A stretch of DNA of 49,054 nucleotides from an uncultured Acidobacteriia bacterium (GCA_903881085.1 CAIRSA010000299.1:1-49054), one strand, 5' to 3'; positions 1 through 8,201 are shown, counted from the first letter of the stretch. A program made the numbers and translations. Notes: generated by a model not told the origin, from the letters alone.

Positions 1-16
1 ACAGCCCATTTTCGGC

Positions 17-47
17 ATCCACCTTCGCTAAAGCTACGGCGGACAAG
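17..47 (+). repeat. Dispersed repeat, copy A (CTTCGCTAAAGCTACGGCGGACAAG type)
   Basis: A 31-base core, ATCCACCTTCGC followed by TAAAGCTACGGCGGACAAG, recurs with few changes at 8111-8140 and 9287-9335. Here it is flanked by a 6-base inverted repeat, TTCGGC at 11-16 and GCCGAA at 54-59. In one frame such sequence reads as the peptide LRQGYGGQ, which I remember from many spurious ORFs. It is non-coding. Its function is unknown to me. Confidence 0.75.
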
Positions 48-106
48 AAAACGGCCGAAGAAAGGTGTCAGACCCCAAATGCGACGTGTCGTTCTAGTCA
101 ATATAA

Positions 107-134
107 GTGGCATTAGAGTGAGACTCTGCGCCAC
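107..134 (+). other. Two-part hairpin upstream of the csbD-like gene
   Basis: GTGGC (107-111) pairs with GCCAC (130-134), enclosing AGAGT (115-119) paired with ACTCT (123-127) around a GAG loop. It lies 69 bases before the start codon at 204 and could be a leader hairpin, an operator or the end of an upstream transcript. No T-tract follows, so I do not call it a terminator. Confidence 0.4.
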
Positions 135-203
135 GACGATGGTTGCTGTGCGGTGGCATAGAGAAAGCGTTTAACAATTTCGGAAGGTAAAAGGAGAAAC
201 AAC

Positions 204-383
204 ATGAAACAGAGTACATCGGATCAGATCGAAGGAAGTGTCCACTCGCTGAAGGGCCACGCCAAACAGAAAGTGGGCGAAGTCATCGGCAATCCAAAAT
301 TGGAAGCCGAAGGCCAGAAGGAGCGCCTTGCGGGCGAGATCCAGAAGAAGGCCGGCCAGATTGAAAAAGTGTTCGAGAAATAG
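204..383 (+). CDS. CsbD-like stress protein, 59 aa
   Basis: This short ORF starts MKQSTSDQIEGSVHSLKGHA and continues with GNPKLEAEGQ and a closing Gly-Gln-Ile-Glu segment. That is the CsbD-family pattern of charged, amphipathic helices with an E-G-x(3)-KG-x(3)-K-x(3)-G-x(5)-GNPxLExEG core. CsbD proteins are small soluble proteins induced by general stress; their molecular role is unknown. The ATG at 204 follows AAAAGGAG at a good distance. The length matches the family (about 60-70 residues). The next gene starts 66 bases downstream on the same strand, so co-transcription is possible. The family call is from sequence pattern only. Confidence 0.85.
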   Translation: MKQSTSDQIEGSVHSLKGHAKQKVGEVIGNPKLEAEGQKERLAGEIQKKAGQIEKVFEK

Positions 384-449
384 TTTCCAAAGCGATGGTG
401 GAGAGCTAAGAACGCCCACCTGGATTCACGGAATGAACGGGAGCAAATA

Positions 450-818
450 ATGAATATGAAATGGTTGGCCGTAATGTTATTGGGCGCGACAGCGATGTTT
501 GCGCAGATCTCGATTGGCATCCGGATTGGAGCCCCGCCACCTCCGCGAGTGGTCAGAGTTCAACCCAGAAGCCCTGGCGCAGGCTACGTCTGGTTGGGCG
601 GATATTGGTTTCCGAACGGTAATAAGTACAAATGGCACGACGGATATTGGACCCGCCCGCCCTATGAAGGCGCTCACTGGGTGGAACCAAACCACGATGG
701 GGAACGCTTTCACGAAGGCCGCTGGGCCGGGGACAAGGGCGATGTGAACCATGACCATAAATGGGACAAAGGCCGAGACCGCAACCGTGATTACAACCGC
801 CAAAACGATCGTCGTTAA
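450..818 (+). CDS. Secreted WXXGXW (YXWGXW) repeat protein, 122 aa
   Basis: The N-terminus is a signal peptide with hydrophobic core WLAVMLLGATAMFA and probable cleavage after Ala-Gln. The mature protein opens with a Pro/Arg-rich stretch, then repeats built on W-x-x-G-x-W or close variants: GYVWLGGYW, YKWHDGYW and RFHEGRW at about residues 45-95. The tail is very rich in Asp, Arg, Lys, His and Asn and may bind metal or nucleic acid. Proteins with this repeat are common in acidobacterial and proteobacterial envelopes and have no established function. GGGAG lies seven bases before the ATG at 450. The gene sits between a CsbD-like stress gene and an OmpA/PKD gene on the same strand, suggesting an envelope-stress context. 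Confidence 0.8.
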   Translation: MNMKWLAVMLLGATAMFAQISIGIRIGAPPPPRVVRVQPRSPGAGYVWLGGYWFPNGNKYKWHDGYWTRPPYEGAHWVEPNHDGERFHEGRWAGDKGDVNHDHKWDKGRDRNRDYNRQNDRR

Positions 819-833
819 CAGTAAATAGAGCAG

Positions 834-863
834 GGCCGCACCCATGAGGGAGCGGCTCCTTTA
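834..863 (+). terminator. Weak terminator-like hairpin
   Basis: GGCCGC (834-839) can pair with GCGGCT (852-857, one G-U pair), followed by CCTTTATT. It lies between the WXXGXW gene stop (818) and the next start (905). The stem is short and the T-run broken, so some read-through is likely. Confidence 0.35.
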
Positions 864-904
864 TTAATGCACTCTCGAATTTCAAGAAAAGGAAGAGCAC
901 TCAC

Positions 905-3900
905 ATGCGTCCACGTTTAGCTTCATTGCTCCTATTATGCTCGCTCGGCTCGGCAGGTCTTTCAGCCCAAGGGTTGAACACCACCGCATCCAAGGACGAC
1001 TGGGAAGAAATCAATTTTGAAACTGGCTCCACCGTCCTCTCCGACGGCTATCCCAGTTTGTTGCGGCTTGCTGAATTGCTCAGCAAAAACGCTACCTACA
1101 GGGTGAAGGTAGAGGGCCACGCCGACTCTTCCGCCGCCGACCGGCCCGGCGAAAAACTGGCGATGGCCCGCGCCAACATGGTCAAATCATTCCTGGAAAA
1201 ATACGGAGCTAAGCCGAGCCAGATTGAAGTCTCCGGCATGGGCAGCAAGCAACCCAAAGTCGAGAACACAACCAGGGAAGGCCGGTTCATGAACCGGCGC
1301 GTGGAGCTTTCGGTCAGCGACGGTTCAGGCAAGCGAATCTCCGCCGGCAGCGTCGGGGATGCGATCCGCAACCTGAACTCCGCCCAAGGCGGACCCGCTG
1401 GTGCGGCCGACCCGAAATGCTGCGACGAGATTCTGAAGCGCCTCGATAAGCTGGATGACATCCTCGCGCTACTCAAAGACGTAAAGACTGAAAATGCGCG
1501 CATTCGCAGCGATGTGGATCTGTTGAAGCGCGGACAGGACACGCTCAAGAAGTCGCAAACAGAAGTGGCCAAGAGCGTGGAAGATTCGAATAGCAAACAG
1601 CTCACCAAGCCTCAGACGGAAGACATCGTGAAATCGGCAATTGCCGCGTCACGCACTCCCAAATTCTCAGTCATTGGGGCCAATGCAGGCGTCGATGGCG
1701 ACAGGCACCTCACCTTCACCGGCAAGGGTCGCTTCTTCGACCCGCTCAGCAGCACGTTCGCGATTCAGTCGGAAGCAGAATTCCTGTACTTCCATGAACG
1801 CAAGGAAGCACAGTTCGATTTAGGCATGGTGGAGCGCTACAAGAGCTTCCAGGCCGGACTGTTCGGCAGCTTCAAGCATGTCGATATCAATACATACCAA
1901 CGCGGCGGCAATCTGGGACAGGCCTCGCTCACCTTTGACTATCTATTCAAATACGGTAGAGTCGGAATCTTCGGCACCAAGGGTTTCCTTGATAATTCCG
2001 AGGTGAACAAACAGTTCATCACACGCAATATCTACGAAATCAGCTACCTGAAAATCGTTGACCAGGCCGGTGTCAGCGCCTCCATCGGTTTGTGGAAGAA
2101 CGCCTACGCCGAAGGGAACCTCGGCTATCTGAAGAGCCGCCTGGGCGACGATAAGCCGGGCGGTACCATCCGTCTCATCAACCCCATCAACAAATTCTTC
2201 GCCGTCACGTTGGAAGGCGGTTTCAATGAAACCATGTTGACCAAGGATGCCAACGGCCGCGTTGCCGTCGGCCTGCAATTTGGCAGCTTCCTGCGTCCCA
2301 AGGAGTTCCTCGCCGCCGATCATCCGGTCCCTGTCGACATCCCGCGCATCCGCTACGAAGTGTTGACCAAGCGCATCCGCACCGGCAACGATGTGCCAAT
2401 AGCAGACGCAGGCCCCGACCAGATCGGCGTTCCTGCCGGCACAATGACTCTCGATGGTTCCGCATCCTACGATCCAGATGGCGACGCCATCACGTATCAA
2501 TGGACGCAAATCGCCGGTCCAAGTGTCTCCATCATCGGAGCAACCGGCGCCAAGGCAACCTTCACATCGGTCGATTCGCAGTCATATGCGTTCCGCTTGA
2601 CGGTAAAAGATACGTTCGGCGCACAGAGCATGGCCAAGGTGACCATTACCACTTCCGCACCAATCAATGTGAAGATCGTCAGCTTCACCGCTACCCCTTC
2701 CAGCATTCAGGCTGGACAGACATCCGTGCTGGCATGGGAAGTTCTCAATGCCGATACCGTGACTATCGATGCGATCGGCAAAGTGGATTCGGTCCACGGC
2801 ACGTCGCAAGTGGCGCCCACTGTAACAACCATCTACAAAATCACGGCGAGCAATAAGACCAGTACAGCCAACGCTACGGTTGCTGTAACGGTCGCCCAGC
2901 CGCAGGTGCGCATCATCAGCTTTACGGCGATTCCGGCAACCATCCAGACGGGCGAGAGCTCCACCCTGCAATGGGTCACTGAAAACGCCGACACTGTCAC
3001 ACTTGTTGGAGTCGGCACAGTAGCGGCCAATGGCTCCGCTCCGATCACACCCAAGGACACCACCACTTACACGTTGATGGCAAAGAATAAGTACGGCGAT
3101 GTTTCCGCCACAACAATCATAAAGGTAACGGTGGTTCCAGTGGTTCCGCCGGCTGGCACCGCGCCGCGCATCATTCGCTTTAATGCGACTCCTCCGGACA
3201 TTCTCAATACCGAAAAATCCACGCTTAACTGGGTGGTGGAAAACGCGGATGTCGTCAACATTGTTGGCATCGGCGCGGTTCCGCTGACCGGTTCGCAGCA
3301 GGTAGGACCGCAAACGACAACCAACTACACAATCACCGCGAAGAATCAATATGGCGAAACGAGCGCCAGTCTGGTGATCACGGTTTCACAAGCCACCTCC
3401 ATCAACAGTTGCATGGCAACGCCGGCCACTATCAACGTAGGCGACAGCTCGGTACTGACCTACACCGCCTTCAATGCGACGACAATCACGGTCTCCGGTA
3501 TCGGAAATGTGACTGGCGGCGTATCGGTGAAGCCCATCGTTACTACTTCATACACCATCACGGCGATTGGCCCACGCAGCCAGGCCTCCTGCCTGGTGAC
3601 GGTTAACGTCAATCCTCCGGTGGTTACCCCCCCGGCGGGAAAGACCCCGACGGCCAACGCTGGCCAGGACTTCGACACCATCTATCGCACAAACACCCTG
3701 GATGCCTCGAAGTCGACCGATCCCGACGGACTCCCGCTGACGTATAGCTGGAGGATCATCAACGCAACCGCCGTCATACTCAACCCGAATGCACAAGTTA
3801 CCACCGTACAGTTGGGCGAGCAGTTTGGCAGTTACATCTTTGAAGTCACCGTGACCAATACCAAGGGAGTTTCCTCCAAGGCGCAAGTTCAGGTGAATTT

Positions 3901-3922
3901 CCTAAAGACTACAGTGCGATAA
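905..3922 (+). CDS. Secreted OmpA / PKD / Ig-repeat surface protein, 1005 aa
   Basis: A signal peptide (residues 1-22, ending LSAQG) is followed by an OmpA-type peptidoglycan-binding domain at about 35-138, with VKVEGHADSS and the closing NRRVELSV visible. A charged coiled coil spans about 172-228, then a beta-rich region at 255-480 that could be a small outer-membrane barrel. A PKD-type domain follows at 497-585 (ADAGPDQ, GSASYDPDGD), then four tandem Ig-like repeats of about 80 residues starting near 587, 666, 753 and 830, each opening FTATP-like and holding a WxVENAD-like strand. The third and fourth are more divergent. A second PKD-like domain ends the protein (913-1005). OmpA domains are usually C-terminal, so its N-terminal position here is unusual. 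The likely role is a peptidoglycan-anchored outer-membrane or surface protein; the ligand is unknown. Confidence 0.85.
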   Translation: MRPRLASLLLLCSLGSAGLSAQGLNTTASKDDWEEINFETGSTVLSDGYPSLLRLAELLSKNATYRVKVEGHADSSAADRPGEKLAMARANMVKSFLEKYGAKPSQIEVSGMGSKQPKVENTTREGRFMNRRVELSVSDGSGKRISAGSVGDAIRNLNSAQGGPAGAADPKCCDEILKRLDKLDDILALLKDVKTENARIRSDVDLLKRGQDTLKKSQTEVAKSVEDSNSKQLTKPQTEDIVKSAIAASRTPKFSVIGANAGVDGDRHLTFTGKGRFFDPLSSTFAIQSEAEFLYFHERKEAQFDLGMVERYKSFQAGLFGSFKHVDINTYQRGGNLGQASLTFDYLFKYGRVGIFGTKGFLDNSEVNKQFITRNIYEISYLKIVDQAGVSASIGLWKNAYAEGNLGYLKSRLGDDKPGGTIRLINPINKFFAVTLEGGFNETMLTKDANGRVAVGLQFGSFLRPKEFLAADHPVPVDIPRIRYEVLTKRIRTGNDVPIADAGPDQIGVPAGTMTLDGSASYDPDGDAITYQWTQIAGPSVSIIGATGAKATFTSVDSQSYAFRLTVKDTFGAQSMAKVTITTSAPINVKIVSFTATPSSIQAGQTSVLAWEVLNADTVTIDAIGKVDSVHGTSQVAPTVTTIYKITASNKTSTANATVAVTVAQPQVRIISFTAIPATIQTGESSTLQWVTENADTVTLVGVGTVAANGSAPITPKDTTTYTLMAKNKYGDVSATTIIKVTVVPVVPPAGTAPRIIRFNATPPDILNTEKSTLNWVVENADVVNIVGIGAVPLTGSQQVGPQTTTNYTITAKNQYGETSASLVITVSQATSINSCMATPATINVGDSSVLTYTAFNATTITVSGIGNVTGGVSVKPIVTTSYTITAIGPRSQASCLVTVNVNPPVVTPPAGKTPTANAGQDFDTIYRTNTLDASKSTDPDGLPLTYSWRIINATAVILNPNAQVTTVQLGEQFGSYIFEVTVTNTKGVSSKAQVQVNFLKTTVR

Positions 3923-3939
3923 CCATACAGTCCGAGCCG

Positions 3940-4144
3940 CCGCGGAAGGGTAGAGGCACCTGGTTAAGAGGGGCCTCCACCCGCCGCGGTGAAGTTGGCA
4001 ATTTGATTGCAAGCTTAACAGCGGGTTCCACCACGCAAAATGAGAGTCCTGGGTTTCTAACTCGGACTATTACAGCTTGTGAGGAACCCAAATTGAAGGC
4101 ACCCGCGAGGCTTCCCGGAGGGCAAAGAAGTCTCGCGGTTTTTT
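3940..4144 (+). ncRNA. Candidate structured RNA ending in an intrinsic terminator
   Basis: Three structures follow one another. First is a long hairpin in which CCGCGG (3940-3945/3984-3989), GGGT/ACCC (3948-3951/3979-3982) and GAGGC/GCCTC (3953-3957/3973-3977) stack into about 15 pairs. Next, GGGTTCC (4023-4029) pairs with GGAACCC (4083-4089), enclosing AGTCC/GGACT (4045-4049/4064-4068). A strong terminator (4103-4144) follows. It could be a 3'-UTR structure of the OmpA/PKD mRNA, a processed small RNA, or an attenuator ahead of the ice-binding gene. I checked by eye for c-di-GMP, TPP, cobalamin, 6S and SRP RNA motifs and recognised none. Confidence 0.4.
4103..4144 (+). terminator. Strong intrinsic terminator
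   Basis: CCGCGAG (4103-4109) pairs with CTCGCGG (4132-4138) and, after a G/T mismatch, CTTC (4111-4114) pairs with GAAG (4127-4130). TTTTTTG follows directly. It lies 180 bases beyond the OmpA/PKD stop and 215 bases before the ice-binding gene. Confidence 0.85.
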
Positions 4145-4310
4145 GTGGAATTCGCCAGAGCGCCCCCCCGTTTTTGACGAACCATTTAATGAGGGTCCTC
4201 GTTTTTGCACCAGCCCGCGCCCTTTCGATCGCGGCCCGGTAGCAGCAGACCTTTACTTAGCGGCAACCGCAGGGGAGCGGTTTCTGCATCAGTCCAGAAC
4301 ACAGACCACT

Positions 4311-4331
4311 CCACCGCGTTGGAGGCGGTGG
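4311..4331 (+). promoter_or_regulatory. 5'-UTR hairpin before the ice-binding gene
   Basis: CCACCGC (4311-4317) pairs perfectly with GCGGTGG (4325-4331). A second small hairpin, AACCGC/GCGGTT, lies just upstream near 4265-4282. The ribosome-binding site AAGGAG (4347-4352) and ATG (4360) follow. The hairpins may affect translation or mRNA stability; this is inference. Confidence 0.4.
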
Positions 4332-4359
4332 CCCAAAGACAAGCACAAGGAGCATTAAA

Positions 4360-5160
4360 ATGAACAGGATCTTAATAATTGCCGCAGTCGCATTCGGCTC
4401 ATCGAAGTTGGGCGCCACGGTTGTTGTGAACCTGGGGAGCGCAGATTCTTTTGCGGTTCTTGGATCGACCACGGTCACCAATACCGGCAACACCACCATT
4501 TTTGGAAATCTGGGCCTTTCGCCAGGCACCTCGATCACCGGCTTTCCTCCAGGGCAAGTCGCAGGAGGGGCGACCAATATCCATATCGCAGACGCTACCG
4601 CGATATTGGCGCAAAATGATCTTGTTACGGCATACAATTACGCCGCCGGCCAAGCCTGTGCCAACACCCTAAGCCAGGACCTTGGCGGGCTCACGCTAAC
4701 GCCCGGTGTCTATTGCTTTTTATCCTCGGCACAACTGACTGGAGTACTGACTCTAAATGCATTGGGTGATCCGAACGCAGTCTTTCTCTTTCAGATCGGC
4801 AGCACCTTAACCACTGCAACCAATTCTTCTGTCGTCTTTACCAACGGCGGCCAAGGCGATAGCCTGTTCTGGCAGGTGGCGAGTTCCGCCACTCTTGGGA
4901 CCAGCACGGCCTTCCAAGGCAATATTCTCGCCCTGACCAGCATCACGATGAACACTAGCGCAACGATTCCGTGCGGCCGGGCGTTAGCTCTTAATGGCGC
5001 CGTAACGATGGACACAAACATGGTCTCCATCGATACGATAGGTTGCGAGACTACTCAAACTGGCGGCAGCGTTCCGGAACCTTCCTCTGCTTCGTTGATT
5101 CTTCTGACTGCTGCAGCAGGAATGACCTTTCGACGCTGGGCAAACAAAATATCAAAATGA
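4360..5160 (+). CDS. DUF3494 ice-binding-like protein with PEP-CTERM tail, 266 aa
   Basis: After a signal peptide the protein opens VNLGSADSFAVLGSTTVTN, the typical start of the DUF3494 ice-binding beta-solenoid. Further family landmarks are GNLGLSPG near residue 48, a LTPGVYCF strand near 120, VFLFQIGS near 145, and FQGNILALTSITMN near 186. The C-terminus is VPEPSSAS, a hydrophobic helix and FRRW, which is a PEP-CTERM sorting signal recognised by exosortase. DUF3494 proteins bind ice or act as adhesins; PEP-CTERM processing usually ties proteins to exopolysaccharide. AAGGAG lies eight bases before the ATG. Ice binding itself cannot be inferred from sequence, since many DUF3494 members are untested. 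No exosortase gene is in this window. Confidence 0.9.
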   Translation: MNRILIIAAVAFGSSKLGATVVVNLGSADSFAVLGSTTVTNTGNTTIFGNLGLSPGTSITGFPPGQVAGGATNIHIADATAILAQNDLVTAYNYAAGQACANTLSQDLGGLTLTPGVYCFLSSAQLTGVLTLNALGDPNAVFLFQIGSTLTTATNSSVVFTNGGQGDSLFWQVASSATLGTSTAFQGNILALTSITMNTSATIPCGRALALNGAVTMDTNMVSIDTIGCETTQTGGSVPEPSSASLILLTAAAGMTFRRWANKISK

Positions 5161-5176
5161 CCGCTGGAGGTCATTT
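5155..5176 (+). terminator. Hairpin at the end of the ice-binding gene
   Basis: AAATGACC (5155-5162), which includes the stop codon, pairs perfectly with GGTCATTT (5169-5176) around GCTGGA. No T-tract follows, so it may be an mRNA-stabilising 3' hairpin rather than an intrinsic terminator. Confidence 0.45.
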
Positions 5177-5494
5177 GACCAAATATCGGCAGACGACCTT
5201 CAGTCCCACCCTTTCCGTCACCCTATGAATCAGCCGTTTGGGCAAGCCACGCGCCATCTGGCGGATGGCCCCGCAACTGCACTCCGTAACACTACTGAAC
5301 GCTCCACCCGGCCGTCATGACGGAATGGCGAGCCACAATTGTTTGCATACCAACCCGCACACTTCCATCGGTGTAAGGGTGAGGCGTCGCTGCCATTCCA
5401 TGCTTCCTGCGAAGCGGAAACTACAGGCAGGAATGGAAGATATCTTGCAAGCGGCACTGAGCTGCCTGTTTCGTTGGAAGAAAAAGAGCACTCC
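5161..5494. other. Non-coding leader of the sigma-54 activator
   Basis: About 330 bases without a supported gene. Besides the 3' hairpin of the preceding gene it holds GCCATC/GATGGC (5253-5258/5264-5269). The activator's frame is open back to a TTG at 5339, but those extra 52 codons encode a low-complexity peptide unlike any PAS-activator start. Confidence 0.5.
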
Positions 5495-7633
5495 ATGCAG
5501 TCGTCGAACCCGCACACAGCACTCGCCCGGTCAACGGAGGGGTGGCTGGCCGAGAATGGTCCGAAAGAACTTGAACTGCTATTCCGCGCGATCGTATTTC
5601 ACCCGTCCATCCCCATTTTTCTAGCCGACGACGATCGCGAATATCAGGAGGCCAACACAGGCGCCGGCAAATTACTCGGAATTCCTCGCGAACGGATCAT
5701 AGGCAAACGCATGGATGACCTGGCCGCGCCCGAAGTCAAGCCCGCAATTTCGAAGCGATGGGAGGAATTCCTGAAGACTGGGGAGCAAAATGGAACGCTC
5801 CGGCTGCTGGACGCCGGCGGAACTCCTCGCGAGGTCGAATACGTAGCCAAGAGCAACGTCCTGCCAGTTCGCCATCTTTTGGTGTTGCGAGAACAGACAG
5901 CCTCCAGCGGCGTCAAGCTGGACTCCCCTGCCGCGGCGATCCCATCGTGGATGCGCGACTATGCGCTCTATCTGCTGGATGTCGATGGGAAAATCGCCGC
6001 CTGGTACGCGGGCGCGGAGCGCATCTTCGGCTATATGAGCGGTGAGGTGATAGGACGCAATGCATCGTTCCTCATCTGCGAGGGGAAGGAAGCCGCTCAC
6101 GAGGCCCGCATGCAATCCGGGGAGGATCTGAAGCGGGCATCTGACGAAGGTCATTTCGGCAGTGAAGGCTGGCGCCTGCGCAAGAACGCTTCCAGGTTTT
6201 GGGCCAACATCATTACCATGGGGCTGAAAGACGAGGCGGGAGAGTTGCAGGGATTTGCCAGCGTCGTGCGCGACTTTACCGACCGTCATGAACGGGACGA
6301 GAAGTTTCGCCGCAGCCGCACCAGGGTTCGCCCGGCTGTCATCGGGTCGACTGTAGTGGGCGTGGTTTCCGGTGAATACGACCGCAGCCCCGATGCGAGC
6401 GATGCGTTTCTGCAACTGGTGGGATACAGCCGCGAAGATCTGATGGGCGGCCGGCTGAACTGGCCTGACCTCACTCCGCCTGAGTATGAGACGCTCGATG
6501 AACTGGCCCACGAGGAAGGGCTTCACTTCGGGGCTTGCACGCCCTACGAGAAAGAACTGATCCGCAAGGATGGCACCCGGGTGCCCGTGCTGGTGACGAC
6601 AGCCGTGCTGAAGCTATCGCCCTTTCGCTGGCTGACGTTTGTCACCGACCTGCGCGAACGGAACCGCGAGGAGAGCATTGAATTCGCGGCCACCGACGTG
6701 ACGCAGGACTTCGGTGAGATCGTGGGCACCAGTGCCCCCATGAAGCGCATGATGGGCCAGGTGGAGTTGGTGGCACCGACCGATGCGACAGCGCTGATCC
6801 TGGGCGAAACCGGCACCGGCAAAGAGCTGGTAGCGCGAGCCATTCACCGCCTCAGTCCGCGGCGCAACCTTCCGTTCATCAGTTTGAACTGTGCGGCCAT
6901 CCCCACCGGGCTGCTGGAAAGCGAACTGTTCGGCTACGAACGCGGGGCCTTCACTGGCGCGCTGGGCCAAAAAATCGGCCGCTTTGAAATGGCGCATCGT
7001 GGCACGCTCTTTCTGGACGAAGTTGGCGACATTCCATTGGATCTGCAACCGAAGCTCTTGCGCGCGCTGCAAGAAAAATCATTTGAACGCCTGGGTGGAA
7101 CCAAAACGATCCCCATTGACGTTCGGCTGGTGGCCGCCACCAACCGCAACCTGGCGCAGATGATGGGCGACAAGCTCTTCCGTCCCGATCTGTACTACCG
7201 ACTGAAGGTGTTCCCCATCAACACGCCTGCCTTGCGCGATCATCCGGAAGACATCCCCATTCTGGCGCGCCACTTCACCAGAAAATACGCCGAAAAAATG
7301 GACCGGCATATTGAAAAGATTCCCGCCGAGACGATGAAGGCCCTGGCCAGTTGGTCCTGGCCCGGAAATGTGCGCGAGCTGGAGAATTTCATCGAGCGTT
7401 CCGTGATTCTGTCGCGCGGATCAGAGCTTCGAGCGCCGCTGGAAGAGTTACGCTCGGAGGCCGTGGAAACAGGCGGCAGTTCGAATTTGGAGGACGTGGA
7501 GCGGGAACACATCCTGCGTATCTTGCGCGAGACCAACGGCGTGATCAGCACGGCCGCCAACCGGCTTGGCATTCCGCGCACAACGTTAAACGCGATGATG
7601 AAGAAGTTAGGCGTCTCGCGAGGCGATATTTAA
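5495..7633 (+). CDS. Sigma-54-dependent activator with three PAS domains, 712 aa
   Basis: Three PAS-like sensor modules occupy about residues 20-125, 150-270 and 290-395. The first contains IFLADDDREY and the second LYLLDVDGKIAAW. The AAA+ sigma-54 interaction domain follows (about 410-635) with Walker A GETGTGKE near 437, the sigma-54-contacting ERGAFTGA loop near 484, Walker B TLFLDEVGD and arginine-finger region FRPDLYYRL. A Fis-type helix-turn-helix closes the protein (about 665-712, AANRLGIPRTTL). No receiver domain is present, so control is probably by ligand or redox sensing through PAS, not phosphorylation. ATG 5495 is preferred; in-frame TTG 5339 is the alternative. It lies between two PEP-CTERM genes, and sigma-54 regulators are known to control PEP-CTERM regulons in other bacteria. 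Confidence 0.9.
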   Translation: MQSSNPHTALARSTEGWLAENGPKELELLFRAIVFHPSIPIFLADDDREYQEANTGAGKLLGIPRERIIGKRMDDLAAPEVKPAISKRWEEFLKTGEQNGTLRLLDAGGTPREVEYVAKSNVLPVRHLLVLREQTASSGVKLDSPAAAIPSWMRDYALYLLDVDGKIAAWYAGAERIFGYMSGEVIGRNASFLICEGKEAAHEARMQSGEDLKRASDEGHFGSEGWRLRKNASRFWANIITMGLKDEAGELQGFASVVRDFTDRHERDEKFRRSRTRVRPAVIGSTVVGVVSGEYDRSPDASDAFLQLVGYSREDLMGGRLNWPDLTPPEYETLDELAHEEGLHFGACTPYEKELIRKDGTRVPVLVTTAVLKLSPFRWLTFVTDLRERNREESIEFAATDVTQDFGEIVGTSAPMKRMMGQVELVAPTDATALILGETGTGKELVARAIHRLSPRRNLPFISLNCAAIPTGLLESELFGYERGAFTGALGQKIGRFEMAHRGTLFLDEVGDIPLDLQPKLLRALQEKSFERLGGTKTIPIDVRLVAATNRNLAQMMGDKLFRPDLYYRLKVFPINTPALRDHPEDIPILARHFTRKYAEKMDRHIEKIPAETMKALASWSWPGNVRELENFIERSVILSRGSELRAPLEELRSEAVETGGSSNLEDVEREHILRILRETNGVISTAANRLGIPRTTLNAMMKKLGVSRGDI

Positions 7634-7913
7634 TCCAATAAACGCACAAAGGGAGCAGCGCTGTTTCCGGCCGGTAGCGGAAAGACGAAGGCGGAACCGA
7701 TTGGCAATCCAATGCCACTCGTTTTTCCATTCGGCTGTTGTTTGAGTTAGATTTTGCACAGGCGATTCGTCTGCGCCACCCATGAACATCCGATGTGGCG
7801 AAGGGTGAGACGGGCGATTCGCCAACTCCTCCGTGTCAATCTTCGACCGATGTGGGGCAGTTTGGTAATCCCATATCACAGCGCCGAAGAATTCTATGCT
7901 CATCCTCAGTTCA

Positions 7914-8017
7914 ATCCGTGTCCATCCGTGTGGATCCGTGGCGAATTTTTGGTGAAGTCTATCCCACCTGTAATGCTTAAAAGATTTGGCCACGGATGCT
8001 CTCGGATGGACACGGAT
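7914..8017. repeat. Large inverted repeat, 29-base arms (ATCCGTGTCCATCCG type)
   Basis: ATCCGTGTCCATCCG (7914-7928) is the exact reverse complement of 8003-8017, and ATCCGTGGC (7934-7942) of 7989-7997. The five bases between the paired blocks do not match. The loop is 46 bases. ATCCGTGTCCATCCGTGG-like words are, as I recall, dispersed in many bacterial genomes. It could be a pair of REP-like units in opposite orientation or a small non-autonomous element. No transposase or target-site duplication is visible. Confidence 0.75.
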
Positions 8018-8110
8018 AAGCCACTGAGCGCATATTCAAGGGAGGCAATTCCATTCCCGGCGTGTCGAACCGTTGCGGCTAGTCCAGTTTTAAGAAAAGG
8101 CCGATTGCCA

Positions 8111-8140
8111 ATCCACCTTCGCCAAGGCTACGGCGGACAG
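8111..8140 (+). repeat. Dispersed repeat, copy B
   Basis: ATCCACCTTCGCCAAGG followed by CTACGGCGGACAG matches copies at 17-47 and 9287-9335 with a few substitutions (TAAAG to CAAGG). It lies in non-coding sequence. Confidence 0.75.
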
Positions 8141-8175
8141 GTCGGTGAGCAGAATGCCATTCTGCCTATATACCC

Positions 8176-8201
8176 AGCGGCAGGCGGTGTCGCCTGCCGC
8201 T
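8176..8201. repeat. REP-like palindrome GGCAGGCG-N4-CGCCTGCC, copy 1
   Basis: AGCGGCAGGCG (8176-8186) and CGCCTGCCGCT (8191-8201) form a perfect 11-base-pair stem with a GTGT loop. The core recurs at 32211-32228 and 32267-32286. It lies 34 bases downstream of the PEP-CTERM gene's stop (minus strand), so it may also stabilise or terminate that transcript. Confidence 0.65.

Larger units (their letters stand above)
3923..4359. other. Intergenic stretch with structured RNA candidate and leader
   Basis: This 437-base gap between the OmpA/PKD gene and the ice-binding gene holds a long hairpin (3940-3989), a nested stem pair (4023-4089), a strong terminator (4103-4144) and a leader with two hairpins before the next start. 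I see no convincing small gene. Confidence 0.6.

Noticed and set aside
2582..3349. 255-aa minus-strand ORF inside the OmpA/PKD gene
   Set aside because: It is a shadow of the repeated Ig domains; the plus frame has signal peptide, domains and ribosome-binding site.
4023..4089. c-di-GMP-I riboswitch, suggested by ACGCAAA inside a stem-loop
   Set aside because: The tetraloop-receptor stem and the conserved second hairpin of that class are absent.
4274..4287. Sigma-54 -24/-12 site upstream of the ice-binding gene
   Set aside because: GG and GC are 10 bases apart, but the flanking bases match the consensus poorly and the site sits in a small hairpin; chance is likely in GC-rich DNA.
5339..5494. 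N-terminal extension of the sigma-54 activator from TTG 5339
   Set aside because: The extra 52 residues are low-complexity and unlike any PAS protein start; ATG 5495 is more plausible.
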